Source of the DNA: Inia geoffrensis
Lineage: Eukaryota; Chordata; Mammalia; Artiodactyla; Iniidae
Direction: 5' to 3'
NCBI GenBank assembly: GCA_036417435.1
Contig: CM070905.1
Coordinates: forward strand, 24,777,592 to 24,841,591
Length of the DNA: 64,000 nt
Part shown: positions 25,060 to 35,498 of the stretch, piece after piece
Layout: every line of letters begins with the position of its first letter
How positions within the stretch are numbered: the stretch's first letter is position 1
The notes under the pieces: generated by a model
Database searches by the model: none
Told to the model about the DNA's origin: nothing
Seen by the model: only the letters and a program-made list of their open reading frames with translations
Made by a program: the position numbers and the translations under genes

Positions 25060-25606
25060 AACAGGAATGTTTCCCCCGTGTGTGTCCTAGGGGAGTGGGA
25101 ACAACCGTCACCATGCCCACTTGCTGACTCACAACCCTGGGAGCTCCCTGGGTGAGATCTGAAACTGGACCTATACACGGAGGGCAAGGAGAGACCAAAG
25201 AAAGAGGAGGCCCACTCCAGATTGGTAGGTGGCAGGTTTAATAAGCAAGGGAACATCCGAGGCTTGTCTTAGGCAGCTGTGAGATGAGTAAATCTCAGCA
25301 TCCACTCGCCAGAATCTTAAAAGTTTATATAGAAGCCTTAACTGGGTTCGGTTACGTATTTAGTCCAACAGGCTCAGCAGCACTTTACCCTCTCACAGCT
25401 ACATTCTTGAAACGGCCGCTAGAATGGGAATAGGAGGCAGATGTACATCCCAAGGACAGGGGAGGCGGGTAAGGGATCTCTGATCGCCCGGGGTCAGCTT
25501 GCCGGTCAAGCAGTCATGTCCTTTTGATGACCTCCTCTAACACCACCTTAATAAAGTAACAACTAGGTACTGTAACAGTTGAATCCTTAAATTTCAGTGA
25601 CAGCAC
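25060..25606 (-). mobile_element. Candidate retroviral-type solo LTR
   Basis: Read on the minus strand, this GC-richer block has a TATA box (CTATATAAAC, + coordinates 25323-25332). About 85 bases downstream is an ATTAAA polyadenylation signal (about 25235-25242), followed by a pyrimidine- and GT-rich segment. That spacing fits an endogenous retrovirus LTR (U3-R-U5). Possible TG...CA ends fall near 25068 and 25606, but no clear target-site duplication was found. No gag, pol or env sequence is attached. Confidence 0.45.
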
Positions 25607-25897
25607 ATGAAAGTTTCTCACTCACCTAACAGTGCAGCGTGGATGTTCTCGTAGGCGGGGAGCTTTCCTCAGCTTGGCAATTTGAGGACCCAGGGCCCAT
25701 CCATCTTGAGCTGCCAGTCCCAGGACCATGGAGATCTCTGCTTCTGGCTGGAAGAAGGGGAAAGAGAGGGCGAGGAAGCATTTTCTTCTTAATTTCCTTG
25801 GCCCACAAGTGACCTGATCATTTCTGTTCATTCTACAAGAAGCACATACATGACCCCACCTGGATCCTAGATGCAAGGAAGGTAGGGAGATGCAGGC

Positions 25898-25900
<3 letters not shown>

Positions 25901-25969
<69 letters not shown>
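25901..25969. repeat. (GT)34 microsatellite
   Basis: Uninterrupted GT dinucleotides over 69 bases, followed by GCGTGC. Very likely length-polymorphic and able to form Z-DNA. Confidence 0.97.
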
Positions 25970-25973
<4 letters not shown>

Positions 25974-26196
25974 CCGCTTTCTGGTGACAAGTCTATACTA
26001 TTAATAGGGGAACATGAATCTCGGTTGGACAGGTGGCTGTCTTTGGCAAACCCACGTTACAGGTAACATATTGAGGTGCATAAATGTTAAAAGTTCAAGA
26101 TGATATGACTTGTTATTGGCAAAGTTAGGGCTGGAACTCAGCCTCTTTTTTTTCCCTCAGAAAACAGGGTAGAAATTCCTCAGTATAAAAACAGTG

Positions 26197-26700
26197 GACA
26201 GCCATAAAAAGAAATGGAGTTATTTGTAGTGAGGTGGGTGGACCTAGAGTCTGTCATACAGAGTGAAGTAAGTCAGAAAGAGAAAAACAAATACCATATG
26301 CTAACACATATATATGGAATCTTTAAAAAAAAATGGTTCTGAAGAACCTAGGGGCAGGACAGGAATAAAGACGCAGACATAGAGAATGGACTTGAGGACA
26401 CGGGGAGGGGGAAGGGTAAGCTGGGACAAAGTGAGAGAGTGGCGTGGACATATATACACTATTAAATGTAAAATAGCTAGCTAGTGGGAAGCAGCCGCAT
26501 AGCACAGGGAGATCAGCTCGCTGCTTTGTGACCACCTAGATGGGTGGGATAGGGAGGGTGGGAGGGAGACGCCAGAGGGAGGAGATATGGGGATATATGC
26601 ATATGTAGAGCTGGTTCACTCTGTTATAAAGCAGAAACTAACACACCACTGTAAAGCAATTATACTCCAATAAAGATGTTAAAAAAAAAAGAAATGAGAG
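26197..26700 (+). mobile_element. 5'-truncated L1 (3' end only)
   Basis: It is clearly similar to the 3' end of the L1 at 19960-20470: 'cagccataaaaagaaatgga', 'tcatacagagtgaagtaagtc', 'tgggaagcagccgcatagcac', 'gtgggatagggagggtggga' and 'ccaataaagatgtt' with an A tail. Only the last few ORF2 codons and the 3' UTR are present. Confidence 0.92.
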
Positions 26701-26914
26701 ACAGGAATTACAAAAGCATAAAAAAAAAAAATGAAAAGAGTGGAAAAGAGAAGACAGGAGCTTCTGTGACCACAGACATGGGCAGCATGGGCCTCCCCTC
26801 CCTGGACTCCTATTTCTAAGGTCTGCCTCCCTAGGCTTTGCAAGTAAGTTTTTATATATTTAAATGTGCCACCTGCTGATTGCCTGTGAGAATGATTTCC
26901 TGAAAGCAGTGGGT

Positions 26915-27010
26915 TTCACATTTTAGTGAATGGCATCAGAATCACCTGGAATGTTTGCAAAACATGCAGATCCCCAGGCCCCACAGGGGCAGCTGGCTTG
27001 ATAACACATT
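26915..27010. mobile_element. MER5-like hAT fragment
   Basis: 'ggcatcagaatcacctggaatgtt' and 'atgcagatccccaggcccc' match the left part of MER5-type elements. The rest is missing. Confidence 0.5.
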
Positions 27011-28570
27011 CTTTCTTGGCTCTGTTGCCCACTCCACTACTGGGCCCTCCTTCACCTCTTAAATAACCTACCTGCCCTAAAATCCTTGTCTCAGGTTGTG
27101 CTTCTGGGGGAGCCCAACTGCAGCCAGCAGGATGCATGTACACTGTGCCATAGATTCCCCTCTCAGGAAATCCCTCCCCGTGGCTTCTGCATGCAGCGGT
27201 GAGCCGATGGTGCAGGAAGGGGCGCACTGCTGTCATGCCCCTCACTGGCCCTATCGGTCTCACACGTCTGATCTTGCTTCCAGGAGCCAGGGCTTTCACA
27301 AACTGAGCAAAACCCACATGGTACACTCACCACCACTTGCAGATGGTCTAGTAAAAAAAATATATGTATTGTCTGAGTTTCCAGAAGAAACAAATTGTAT
27401 TCCGACTTTGCCCTGTTAGCTTTGCTCGATGTGGGAGCTTCACGCTGTCAGTATGCCTCCTGGGTGAGTAGCCTGCAAAAGTTTGAGTCTCAGTGATTAC
27501 CCCAAAGCAGGAATTGTGGCATAAGCCTCCATGTGTGAAATACATATCACAGGTTGAGTTAAATGGACCCCAAACATATGGCATTGTTTTTTGCATTATC
27601 TAACACACGGGCAGTTTTTCACGTGGAAATCAATGGAAATCATTGGAAATCAATGGAAGAGGAGATTATAGGCAAATCTTCTTTGAGGATTAACTGTCTG
27701 GAAATAGATTTGGTTTGCATAAATATTTGGGGGTGGGATGGATGATGAGGTCAGACACTTTCCAAAGACACATTTCATATCGTGGTGGGGTAGCCCGAGG
27801 TGAGGCCAGGCTGGTGACTCTGGAATCAGCTGCTGACACAGGCTGCAGCAGAGGGTGAGTGGAGCCGTGGGGTCTGAGCCTGACGAGTCCGGGCTGGACT
27901 GCCTAGTGTAACCATGTGAGTGTTACTGGCAGGGACCAATGACTTGTGGAGACAGTCTTGCTTCCTGTGCCCGGTGTGGCTATCAGTCTGGCTGGATTCT
28001 GACCTGTATATGAGCTTGTCACTTGCTCAGGGGCCACCGGATAAAGTCATTGGAAACACTCTGGACTATGTAGAATGAATTTATTCCCTATTGACCAGAT
28101 TCCATGTCAGATTGGGATGATGGCCCCATTCTCACTTTCAAGAGTTAAAGGTGATGTATAACCGAACGTCAGAATTATACTTTCCCTAGGAGAGACCAAT
28201 TCTGCTCATCTCTCAGAGGGCTGCACCAGAAAAGGCCACGATGTGCATGCAGGACCCCATGCACAGGGGTCCTCTGCAGGTAGCGATCAGCAGGGGAAGG
28301 AGAAGAGCAGGCTCATTAGGCGTTTCTCTCCTGAGCAGCTCATTCAGTCTTGTCAGGCCTCCAAAGCCACAACCGGCTGTGCTGTCCTTGTTCCTGAGAT
28401 GGGCCCACCAGAGTGCCAGGGTGCTGCCCGGCATGGTCACCTGGGTGACAATATTCCTGGGGCCAGAGCTGGCCTCTAGCAGACGCTGAGGACTACGGTG
28501 CTGTCAGCAGCTCTGTGGGTACAGGGTACCGTTGGGTTTGCTCTGCCTGCCCTCACCTTCATGTTCTTTT
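27011..28570. other. Unique sequence
   Basis: No gene recognised. It contains a short 10-bp-period tandem repeat at 27624-27658. The 76-136-codon frames on both strands are unsupported. Confidence 0.6.
27624..27658. repeat. 10-bp tandem repeat, about 3.5 copies
   Basis: Unit TGGAAATCAA/T repeated at 27624, 27634 and 27644, with a partial fourth copy. Confidence 0.9.
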
Positions 28571-28843
28571 CCCCCCAAATGTTTTTTTTTTTTTTTTTTA
28601 AGAAGAGACATATGTTTCCTTCTTCCCTTCCTCCTTTCTTTCTTTCAATATTTATTTATTTATTTATGGCTGTGGCGGGTCTTAGTTGTGGCATTTGGGC
28701 TCTCTAGTTGTGGCGTGGGCTTAGTTGCCCTGTGGCATATAGGATCTTTGTTCCCTGACCGGGGATCGAACCACCGGAGTTGCCTGCATTGCAAGACAGA
28801 TTCTTAACCCCTAGATCACCAGGGAAGTCCCTCCCTCCAAATG
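28571..28843 (-). mobile_element. Older CHR-type SINE
   Basis: The body at 28647-28830 has the TTTA tail domain, 'ggctgtggcgggtcttagttg', 'gtggcatataggatctttgttcc' and the head end 'caccagggaagtcc'. It lacks most of the 'cagtagttgtgg' blocks, so it is a shorter, more diverged CHR subtype. CCCCAAATG-like sequence on both sides (28571-28581 and 28833-28843) is a possible duplication. That would mean the T-rich 28582-28646 segment is an expanded tail. Confidence 0.8.
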
Positions 28844-29499
28844 TATTAAGGCACACATAGAAAAGGGTTTACAGAGGGACTTATTCACACACATGCATTA
28901 CTCTGCTGAGCCAGATGGTGCCAGTCCGCAGTGTGTGGCGGGGGTGGGCTGTCTACTACGGACATCAGGCTGCTCAGCTTACCTTCACACTTTTGGGGGA
29001 AGAGGGAGCCCTTCCAGTTCATAAGAAAGTTCCCCAAACTTCATGGGCAGGCATGTGACCCATGAGCCCTCCCAGCCCCATCTCTGTATCAATGAAGCCG
29101 CCTTCTCTGTTTGCACCTTCCCTGCCCCAGGCTGCACTTCCCCCTGGTCACTCCCTCAAGGCTGTGCTGGGCGTTCACAGTGAATTGAGGATCCCGGTAT
29201 AGAAACTTGAGGACAGGGGATCCAGCCTATTTTATCTCTCCAAACTCTCCATCCTCCCTCCAGGCGGTTGCAGCCAAAGAATAATGATTCTACAATCGAA
29301 CAGCTAGCTCCTCATGTGGTGATGAGAGAGGGAAGGGAAAGGAATGCGAAGAGATGAAAATGAAAGGAGAAGAGATCTCCTGGGCTGGAAACCTGTAGAT
29401 TTTTTTTCTAAGTGACAAAGGGCGAGGGTGGCTTTATGAAAGAGGAAACTTGGTACCCTAACACCAGCCTTGGGAAAAGCAACAGCCCCAGAGAGAAGG
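28844..29499. other. Unique sequence
   Basis: No gene or repeat recognised. GC content rises toward the CpG island. Confidence 0.55.
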
Positions 29500-29690
29500 T
29501 GTGTATGGGGCTTGGAAGCCAGGCTGCTCTGATTTCTGGCTCTCGTGCTTTCTAGCTGTGTCTCTAAGCCTCGTTTTCCTTCTTCATTTGTAGAGTGGAC
29601 TTAATAATTTTGATCATCTCAGAGTTGGTGTGAGAATGAAAGAAGCCCACGCCGGATAAGCAATATACAGAATAACGCAAGGTACCTGTC
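29500..29690 (+). mobile_element. MIR SINE
   Basis: 'gaagccaggctgctctgatttctggctc', 'tagctgtgtctctaagcctcg' and 'tccttcttcatttgtagagtgg' follow the MIR order. It borders the 5' edge of the CpG island. Confidence 0.65.
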
Positions 29691-31046
29691 ATGATGCTTA
29701 TGAAGTTCATGATGCTTAGGAAGTTGGAATTCATTGCAGAGATGCGACCGGGGGTAGAGGGCCTGCCTTGCACCGGGCCTGTCCTCCGCTCCTCCATCCT
29801 CCCCATCTCCTGCTGGCTGTCCCCCTCTCCCCCAGCGTTCCCGCGCTGTCTGGGAGGTGGGGAGAGGCGGCACTCCCCCCCTGGCTCACCGGGAGGCCAA
29901 GGCAGGAGGTCAGTCCTGGGGCGCCGGCTGCAGTTGCGCGCGGCCGCCTCTAGATGGAACTTTCTCACCAACACAAGGTCGGGCGGGCCGCAGCTTCCCG
30001 GGCGCTGGGCGGCGAGGGGCTCCTTTCCTTCGCCCCGGGCAGGTGCGGGGTGCCTGGGCAGTAACTCGTGGAGAGTGCCTCTGGACCGTGCCCGTCGAGT
30101 CCGGCGGGCTTCCATCGGCTGAGTTTCCCCTCGGGAACCCAGGAGCTGCGTGGCGTGGGTCCCCAGGATTTTCCCGCCCCGTATCTGCAGCTGCTTGAAT
30201 CGGCTCAATAAGATGCCGGTCACCGTGCCGGCCCGCGCCCCCTTTTGCGCAGGGCCCGCAGCGGCCCGATCTTCCGTCCATGCTCGGGCTGCGGGGGTTC
30301 TGTAGACTGCGCCCCGAGAGCCGCGGGCTGGGGGCGGGGAGACGATCGCCCGGTGCCGCGGGGCAGGATAAATGGCCGAGCGGTAGCGCGGCGCGAGCAA
30401 ACTTTGCAGGGGAAGCGCGCAGCTGAAGGCTTTACTCTGAGCATCCCCAACAAGAAAGCGTGGGGCGGGACACGTGCCGTCTACCGTGTATTCTTCACGG
30501 TGACCCTTTTCGTGACCCATTGCTCACGAAGGCGGGCCCCGGGCTTGTGGTCCCGACTACGTGCTCCGGGTGGCCTTCGTGCTGCGCTTCCCGCGCGTGT
30601 CCCGGGCGCGTGTCTGGCAGTCGGAGGCGCTCCTCTCCTTCACAGCCTTACTCCTACTTACAGCCACCCGCACTTCTTCCTACCCTCCCCGCCCCACCCC
30701 CAGTCTTTGGGTCCTCCCTTTTTTTGTCGGGGCGGGGCGGATGCAGTGATTTTAAAAATCAGAACTATTGACATTTCTGGTCCCCGCATCGCCGAGGGCT
30801 GATGTAGCGTGGAGGGGAATCCGCCGCCGGTCGAGCGTCCGTCTCCCTGCCCGTACCCGGGCAGAACTGAGACACCGAAATCCGAAATCCAGGGGCTCCC
30901 GCCCCTCGGGGTTCCTCCTCCTGCTTCCCGAAGTGACTGGTTGGCGCAAAGCGATTGGCGATCCCGGGCGCGATCCCGGGCGCGGCTCCCCGCACCGCGC
31001 CGGGTGAATGGCCGCGGGCGGAGGATCTGGAGGCGCCGGGCGCAGG

Positions 31047-31051
31047 CCAAT
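31047..31051 (+). promoter_or_regulatory. GRM8: CCAAT box upstream of candidate exon 1
   Basis: CCAAT followed by CGCGGCCGC, in a GC-rich context about 200 bases before the candidate exon 1 donor. Binding (for example by NF-Y) is inferred from the motif only. Confidence 0.4.
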
Positions 31052-31079
31052 CGCGGCCGCCGGTGGGAGTATTTGTTAT

Positions 31080-31247
31080 TCACATGGAAGAGACCTGGCG
31101 CCGACTGGGCCAGCTCAGCCCCCTCAGCCCCGAGACCAGCCACAAGTGCGGCCGCAGTGCTCGCCTCGAGCGGCGGCGGCGGCGGCGCTGACATGGAGCT
31201 GCGGGCCCCCCGCGGGCTTCCTCACCGCGCCCTCTGTGGGGAGCAGG
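31080..31247 (+). other. GRM8: Candidate GRM8 noncoding exon 1 (5' end unknown)
   Basis: A strong donor AGG|GTAAGG lies at 31247/31248 in the core of the CpG island, downstream of a CCAAT box. It pairs by position with the acceptor at 41155/41156 to give a 9.9 kb first intron, in keeping with GRM8 having an untranslated first exon upstream of the coding exon. The start is a guess. The exon includes a short CGG run (about 31171-31187) and two closely spaced ATGs. One opens a 35-codon frame (31084-31191). The other, at 31193, reads 18 codons to the donor and, if spliced as proposed, stops 7 codons into the next exon. Confidence 0.5.
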
Positions 31248-32265
31248 GTAAGGCTCGCCGAGCAGCGGAGAGAGGAAAAGAGAAGAGCAAGTGCCGAACC
31301 ACAGGCAAAAAAAGCCCCCACCCCCGAACTCTCCCCAAAGGCTGTGCTTGAGGAAAAAAGAGAATTCCCCCATTTTGATTCCCCTTTCCGTTTTCTTCCC
31401 TAAAACCGTTCAGTGGACAGCCAGGTGCACCGTTCCTTCCCAGATCACTTTAGTGATTTGCTTTTCCTGGGCACAAGTAGATGGCCTTGCACACCCGGGG
31501 TCCGGCATTGAACTGGTGGGCGGAGGTGACGGGAATGAGAGGCGAGGGAGAGTGGGCACCAGGGGGCGAGGGGCTGGCCGGGCATCGGAGCTTGATTGGG
31601 TGTCTGTTGATTTTACGTTGCAAAGAACAAGGCAGCCACCCCTCTTATCTTCTCATGATTACATTCCAGTGAGGAGGTTCAGAAAAGAGGCAGGCTTAGC
31701 ATGGAACTCCCAGGGCTTGGCGATGTGGTCCCCCAAAAGTTTAGTCGGCGAATGGGAGACTGAAGGGTGACGGGAAGGGGCAGGCGCGCCTAGGGTGATC
31801 GGATGGGGTGTGCGGCGGCAGGATTGTAAAGCGCTCCTTCCGCGGATTGCCTGCCCCGTGTGACCTCCTGGATCTGCCCTGGCGGAATCCAGACTTGCCC
31901 CGCCGAGATGACGAGGTACCTCCGTTCCGCGAACTAACGGGAGGGATTTCCGAAGTTAGAGGCTTCCGGGATGAGTTGGGGTAACCCCCGCCTTCCTGAG
32001 CGTGGGGCTGGATGAATGTCTAAGCAGGATCTAGGGAAGATGGGGGTCGCGGGGGAAGCCGGGTGGTTTGGGGGTTCTCGAGACCCCACATCTCCACACA
32101 GCGTACGTGTGGTATGCCTGAGCTTGCGTTCCCCGAGTCAGCCCGGCGAGGTTGGGGTTTCCGCGCCCCCCTTTTGCGGCTTTCAGGAAAACACCGGAGT
32201 TCCGTGTCCTGCTGGGGGTGGGAGGAGGAGTAATGGTCTCGGGGATCTTGAGTTTAAACGACAAA

Positions 32266-32286
32266 GGCAGTGCCCCCGACAGCGCC
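32266..32286 (+). promoter_or_regulatory. Possible RE1/NRSF (REST) site
   Basis: The 21 bases match the RE1 consensus at 15 positions, with a perfect right core GACAGCGCC and a left part CAGTGCC in place of CAGCACC. RE1 sites silence neuronal genes outside neurons, which would suit a glutamate receptor promoter. The left half is weak, so this is tentative. Confidence 0.3.
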
Positions 32287-33090
32287 TCCGAAGCACCTGC
32301 GGCCAGCGTGGCCCCAGTTTGGCTGGGACCCGCGCGGGGTGTGGGCGCTCGCGGCGGCCAGGTGCGGCGGGGGCGGAGGCGCTCCCTGCCCTGCAGCGCG
32401 CGGAGCCCGGATCCCCGGGCGCGCCGGGGGACTGGGGCGGCGCCGGAATACCCCGGCGGCGCGGGAAAGGCAAGAGGACCCGGGTACTTCTCCTAAGGCC
32501 CTGGCTCTGCCCAGAGCCGGGGTTCAACAGACGAAGGAACAGAGAAGGAAAAGGAAGATGCGGCAGGGAAGAGGGGAGCGGGGGCGGGGTGAGTGGCTGC
32601 GGGCTGAGATAGAGGCAGAGGCGGAGAACCCTCTGAGCCGCGCCGAGAGCGAGCCCAGGGGCTCTGCCAAGCAGCTCGGAGATCCTCTGAGGTTCGTACA
32701 GTTGGTGAAAATGTAACAGAGTCCCCCGCCCCCCAAAACCCCGTCTGACACGCTTCCTCGGCGCACATGAAATGCGGAGGGGTGTGCGAGTCAGCCAACT
32801 GCGCAAGACGGCGCCCTCGACGCTTCCCTGAAGAATTGTTTCCCCCGGGGCCCGGGATCAGAGGATGTCTGCGCGCCGGGGAGGGCAGGGGTGAAAATAG
32901 ACCCACCCGCCAGCTGCAGAAGCCCCAAACCCTCAGTCCCCGGAGCGAGTCCCGCCCGAGGAGGAAATGCCCTATTTGCCATTTGCGGGTGATCCTTTCC
33001 CACGGACCTGACGGCGTGGGAGTCTCTCAAACATCCAAGAATACACTACCGTCTCGGCCACGACCGCGATTGAATACAAATCCTACCAAC

Positions 33091-34416
33091 GTCAGAACTG
33101 GAAAACAGGGTTGGTGTTGGAGGTATCGATAAGGAAAATCATGAACGGGAGAAATGCATTCCGATGATAGCTGGTATTTTGCTTGAAAGAAAAAATAAAA
33201 AGAGAAAAAAGAGCCACCAGCAGGTAGATCTTGGATAAACAGTTTATTGCACTTGACTATAATTTCCATTTTCCGTTATGAAATTGTCAGTAATTGCAAA
33301 TGGCTACAGAAACCACTTTAGTGTGCCTTGGTCCCTTGCTTGTGAATAATGTCCTCAAAGATCTCTGTCGGAGACAGAACCAGCTGTGTGGATGTCATTG
33401 CCTGTTTCTTGAAAATATGTGGTTTGATCATTTTGAAAAGCCTTACCTATCGGTGAAGATGAAGTAAGCTTTTTAAATGCAATTTTCCCATTTCAGAGTC
33501 AACTACAGGTTGTATCATACTTGAGATAAAGACAAAGAATTCTTGCTTTTAAATCAGGGATATGGGGAGAAATAGGTGAGGGGAGGCTCCCCAGGAGAGG
33601 ATTTATCCAGAATAAAGAAAAAGATGCTGAGAGCACAGCTCTGTACTGTTACTTAGGCTCCATTTGTTCTACTTGGTTTGTGCTAGCTAGTTCTGCCCTC
33701 CTGCTCCTTTTACAAATTATTACTACTTAATAATGCTGAAAACATCTAAATCCAAAAGGAATAGATAAAAGGAAGAGTTGAGCTCTAATGAGTGCAGGAG
33801 AAAGTTAGAGGTCTGGAGAGATGTGCTCTTTTCAAAGTTGGCTGGGCGGGTTGAAGCTGCTGCAGGGCTTGTTTAATTGGTATTTATGCAGCAAACAACC
33901 TGCAGACGTTCACTTTGGCAACATCTAGTGCCAATCATTGTGTAACAGCGTTTCACTGTCTTCAGGGCATGAGGCACAGAACACTGTATACATGTGCTTG
34001 TGGTAGCAATGCTTTTTTCCTTCCAAGTTCCTTTCTCACCGTCTTCCTCCTGTAGTTAGAATACTCAACAGAAAGAGGACTTTGCTTTATTTAGTCCAGG
34101 GAATGGGGTTGTCCTGTCTCAGTGTCTTAAAAAGAAATGGCTGCATGGAGTTATCTCTTAGCTGGACCCACAGCAAAGATCTGGCCATATCTCGATGCCT
34201 GTCAAATAGGCTGGCTTTTGAAGGTTCAGGCAACTGTTGCTGTTTTCTTGATAGAACCTGATTGGACATGACCAGACTCACTCATGTAGTTTGTTCAGGG
34301 GGGACGGCCACCCCATGTTGTGTGGGAGAAAAGGATATGAACGGAGAGCCAGCTGGATTATAATGTTTCCATCCCAAGGGGGGTCTTCTGTCTGCTAGAA
34401 ATTTATATTTGAACTA
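33091..34416. other. Unique intronic sequence
   Basis: Nothing recognised. An A-rich stretch lies at about 33184-33212. Confidence 0.6.
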
Positions 34417-34588
34417 TCTTCCTCCCTCCCTTCCTTCCCCCCTCCTTTCCTTCCTCCCTCCCTTCCTCCCTCCCTCCCTCCTTCCTTCTTCCTTCCTTCC
34501 TTCTTCCCCCTCCCTCCCTCCCTCCTTCTTCCTTCCTTCCTTCTTCCCCCTTCCTCTCTCCCTCCCTCCCTTCTTCCTTCCTTCCCTC
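34417..34588 (+). repeat. 172-base uninterrupted polypyrimidine tract
   Basis: Only C and T over 172 bases, made of CCCT and TTCC units. A roughly 45-base block (CCCTCC..TTCCTTCTTCCCC) repeats in tandem. The apparent all-Arg/Glu/Gly and Ser/Pro/Leu frames on the two strands come from this tract. Confidence 0.97.
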
Positions 34589-35498
34589 AGAGAGTGCTTT
34601 GGTTTGATTTTTATTTCTACTTGGTACTTGGACAACTTGTGATGAACTCACCCACTGACTGAGGACCTTGAGCATATGATGCATTTTTCTCCCAGGACCT
34701 GCCCTGAGTGGTGGGCATTGCTGTGGGATGGATTTGAGAGGCTCCTGACTTATGATAACTCCCGGCTTTGGTTTGTTACAGTGCCAGTCTTAACCACTAT
34801 TAGAGACGTTTCTTTGGTAAAGAAATTATGGCTCTCCTGGAAATGGTCTTATAAATGCAGATGTTCCAGTTGGGGGATGACAGTAATGCATCTTCAGGTT
34901 GTGATACCTGTTGATGAATTTACTCACTCCCTGGGGAGGACCACGGTAACAGGAAACCAGGCCTTACGGTTGTGACCTGTAGGACACATCAGCCCCGAGG
35001 GAGGGGGGAGATCCAGGTCTGGGGGAGGAGGGAGCCAGGTGCGCAGAAGTGGGAAGATGTAGGAGAGGCTGAAGAGGAGTATGTGCAAATTATTGAGCAC
35101 ATACTTTTCCAGGCAAGGGTATCCCTGCAGATGGAAATCTTCTGGCTGTTTACTGGCTACCTTTTCTAGCGGTCATGAGCCGTAGTGGTAGAAGCTCTGC
35201 GTCTTATCCTGCGTACAACTTAGGAAGGCATCCTACTGTCCTCTTCTCACTACAGAAGAATATGTTGTCACCACTTTCTTCAGAATAGCCCTTTGGGTTC
35301 TCCAAGTGCCCATGAACTTCAGCTTTCCAGCCAGATGTTGATTTCCATTGACTTTTCCTCTTGTGTCCTTCTTTCCAGTTTTCCCTTTGGTTTCTTGGAC
35401 GCATGACTTGTTAAGGTCTGACCAGCCCTGTGTATGATGGGAAAGTGTTTTTTTAGGGTCTTCTAAGCACAGTACACCAGTAAAATATTTGAATTGTA
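34589..35498. other. Unique intronic sequence
   Basis: No gene or repeat recognised. Confidence 0.6.

Larger units (their letters stand above)
1..29739. other. Upstream flank of GRM8 (no host gene seen)
   Basis: AT-rich mammalian sequence with interspersed repeats, listed separately. Open frames in the unique parts are short, many start at non-ATG codons, and none resembles a protein I recognise. I see no tRNA, rRNA or snRNA gene. Unexpressed or noncoding-RNA exons cannot be excluded from sequence alone. Confidence 0.7.
29740..33090 (+). promoter_or_regulatory. GRM8: CpG island, likely GRM8 promoter
   Basis: CpG dinucleotides are frequent here and scarce elsewhere, and GC content is high over about 3.3 kb, with a dip at about 31260-31480. 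It contains GC boxes (GGGGCGGGGCGG at 30729-30740), a CCAAT box at 31047-31051, an inverted CCAAT at 30954 and a CACGTG E-box near 30465. There is a NotI-type GCGGCCGC and no convincing TATA box. It lies 8-10 kb upstream of the GRM8 start codon. Long open frames in it on both strands reflect the scarcity of stop codons in GC-rich DNA. The + direction is inferred from the downstream gene; bidirectional transcription is possible. Confidence 0.8.

Noticed and set aside
32183..32806. 207-codon minus-strand and 198-codon plus-strand frames in the CpG island
   Set aside because: Low-complexity Arg/Pro/Gly/Ala composition without domains, as expected where stop codons are rare because of GC content.
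34403..34684. Arg/Glu/Gly-rich 93-codon frame and its Pro/Ser-rich partner
   Set aside because: Both are translations of the pure pyrimidine tract.
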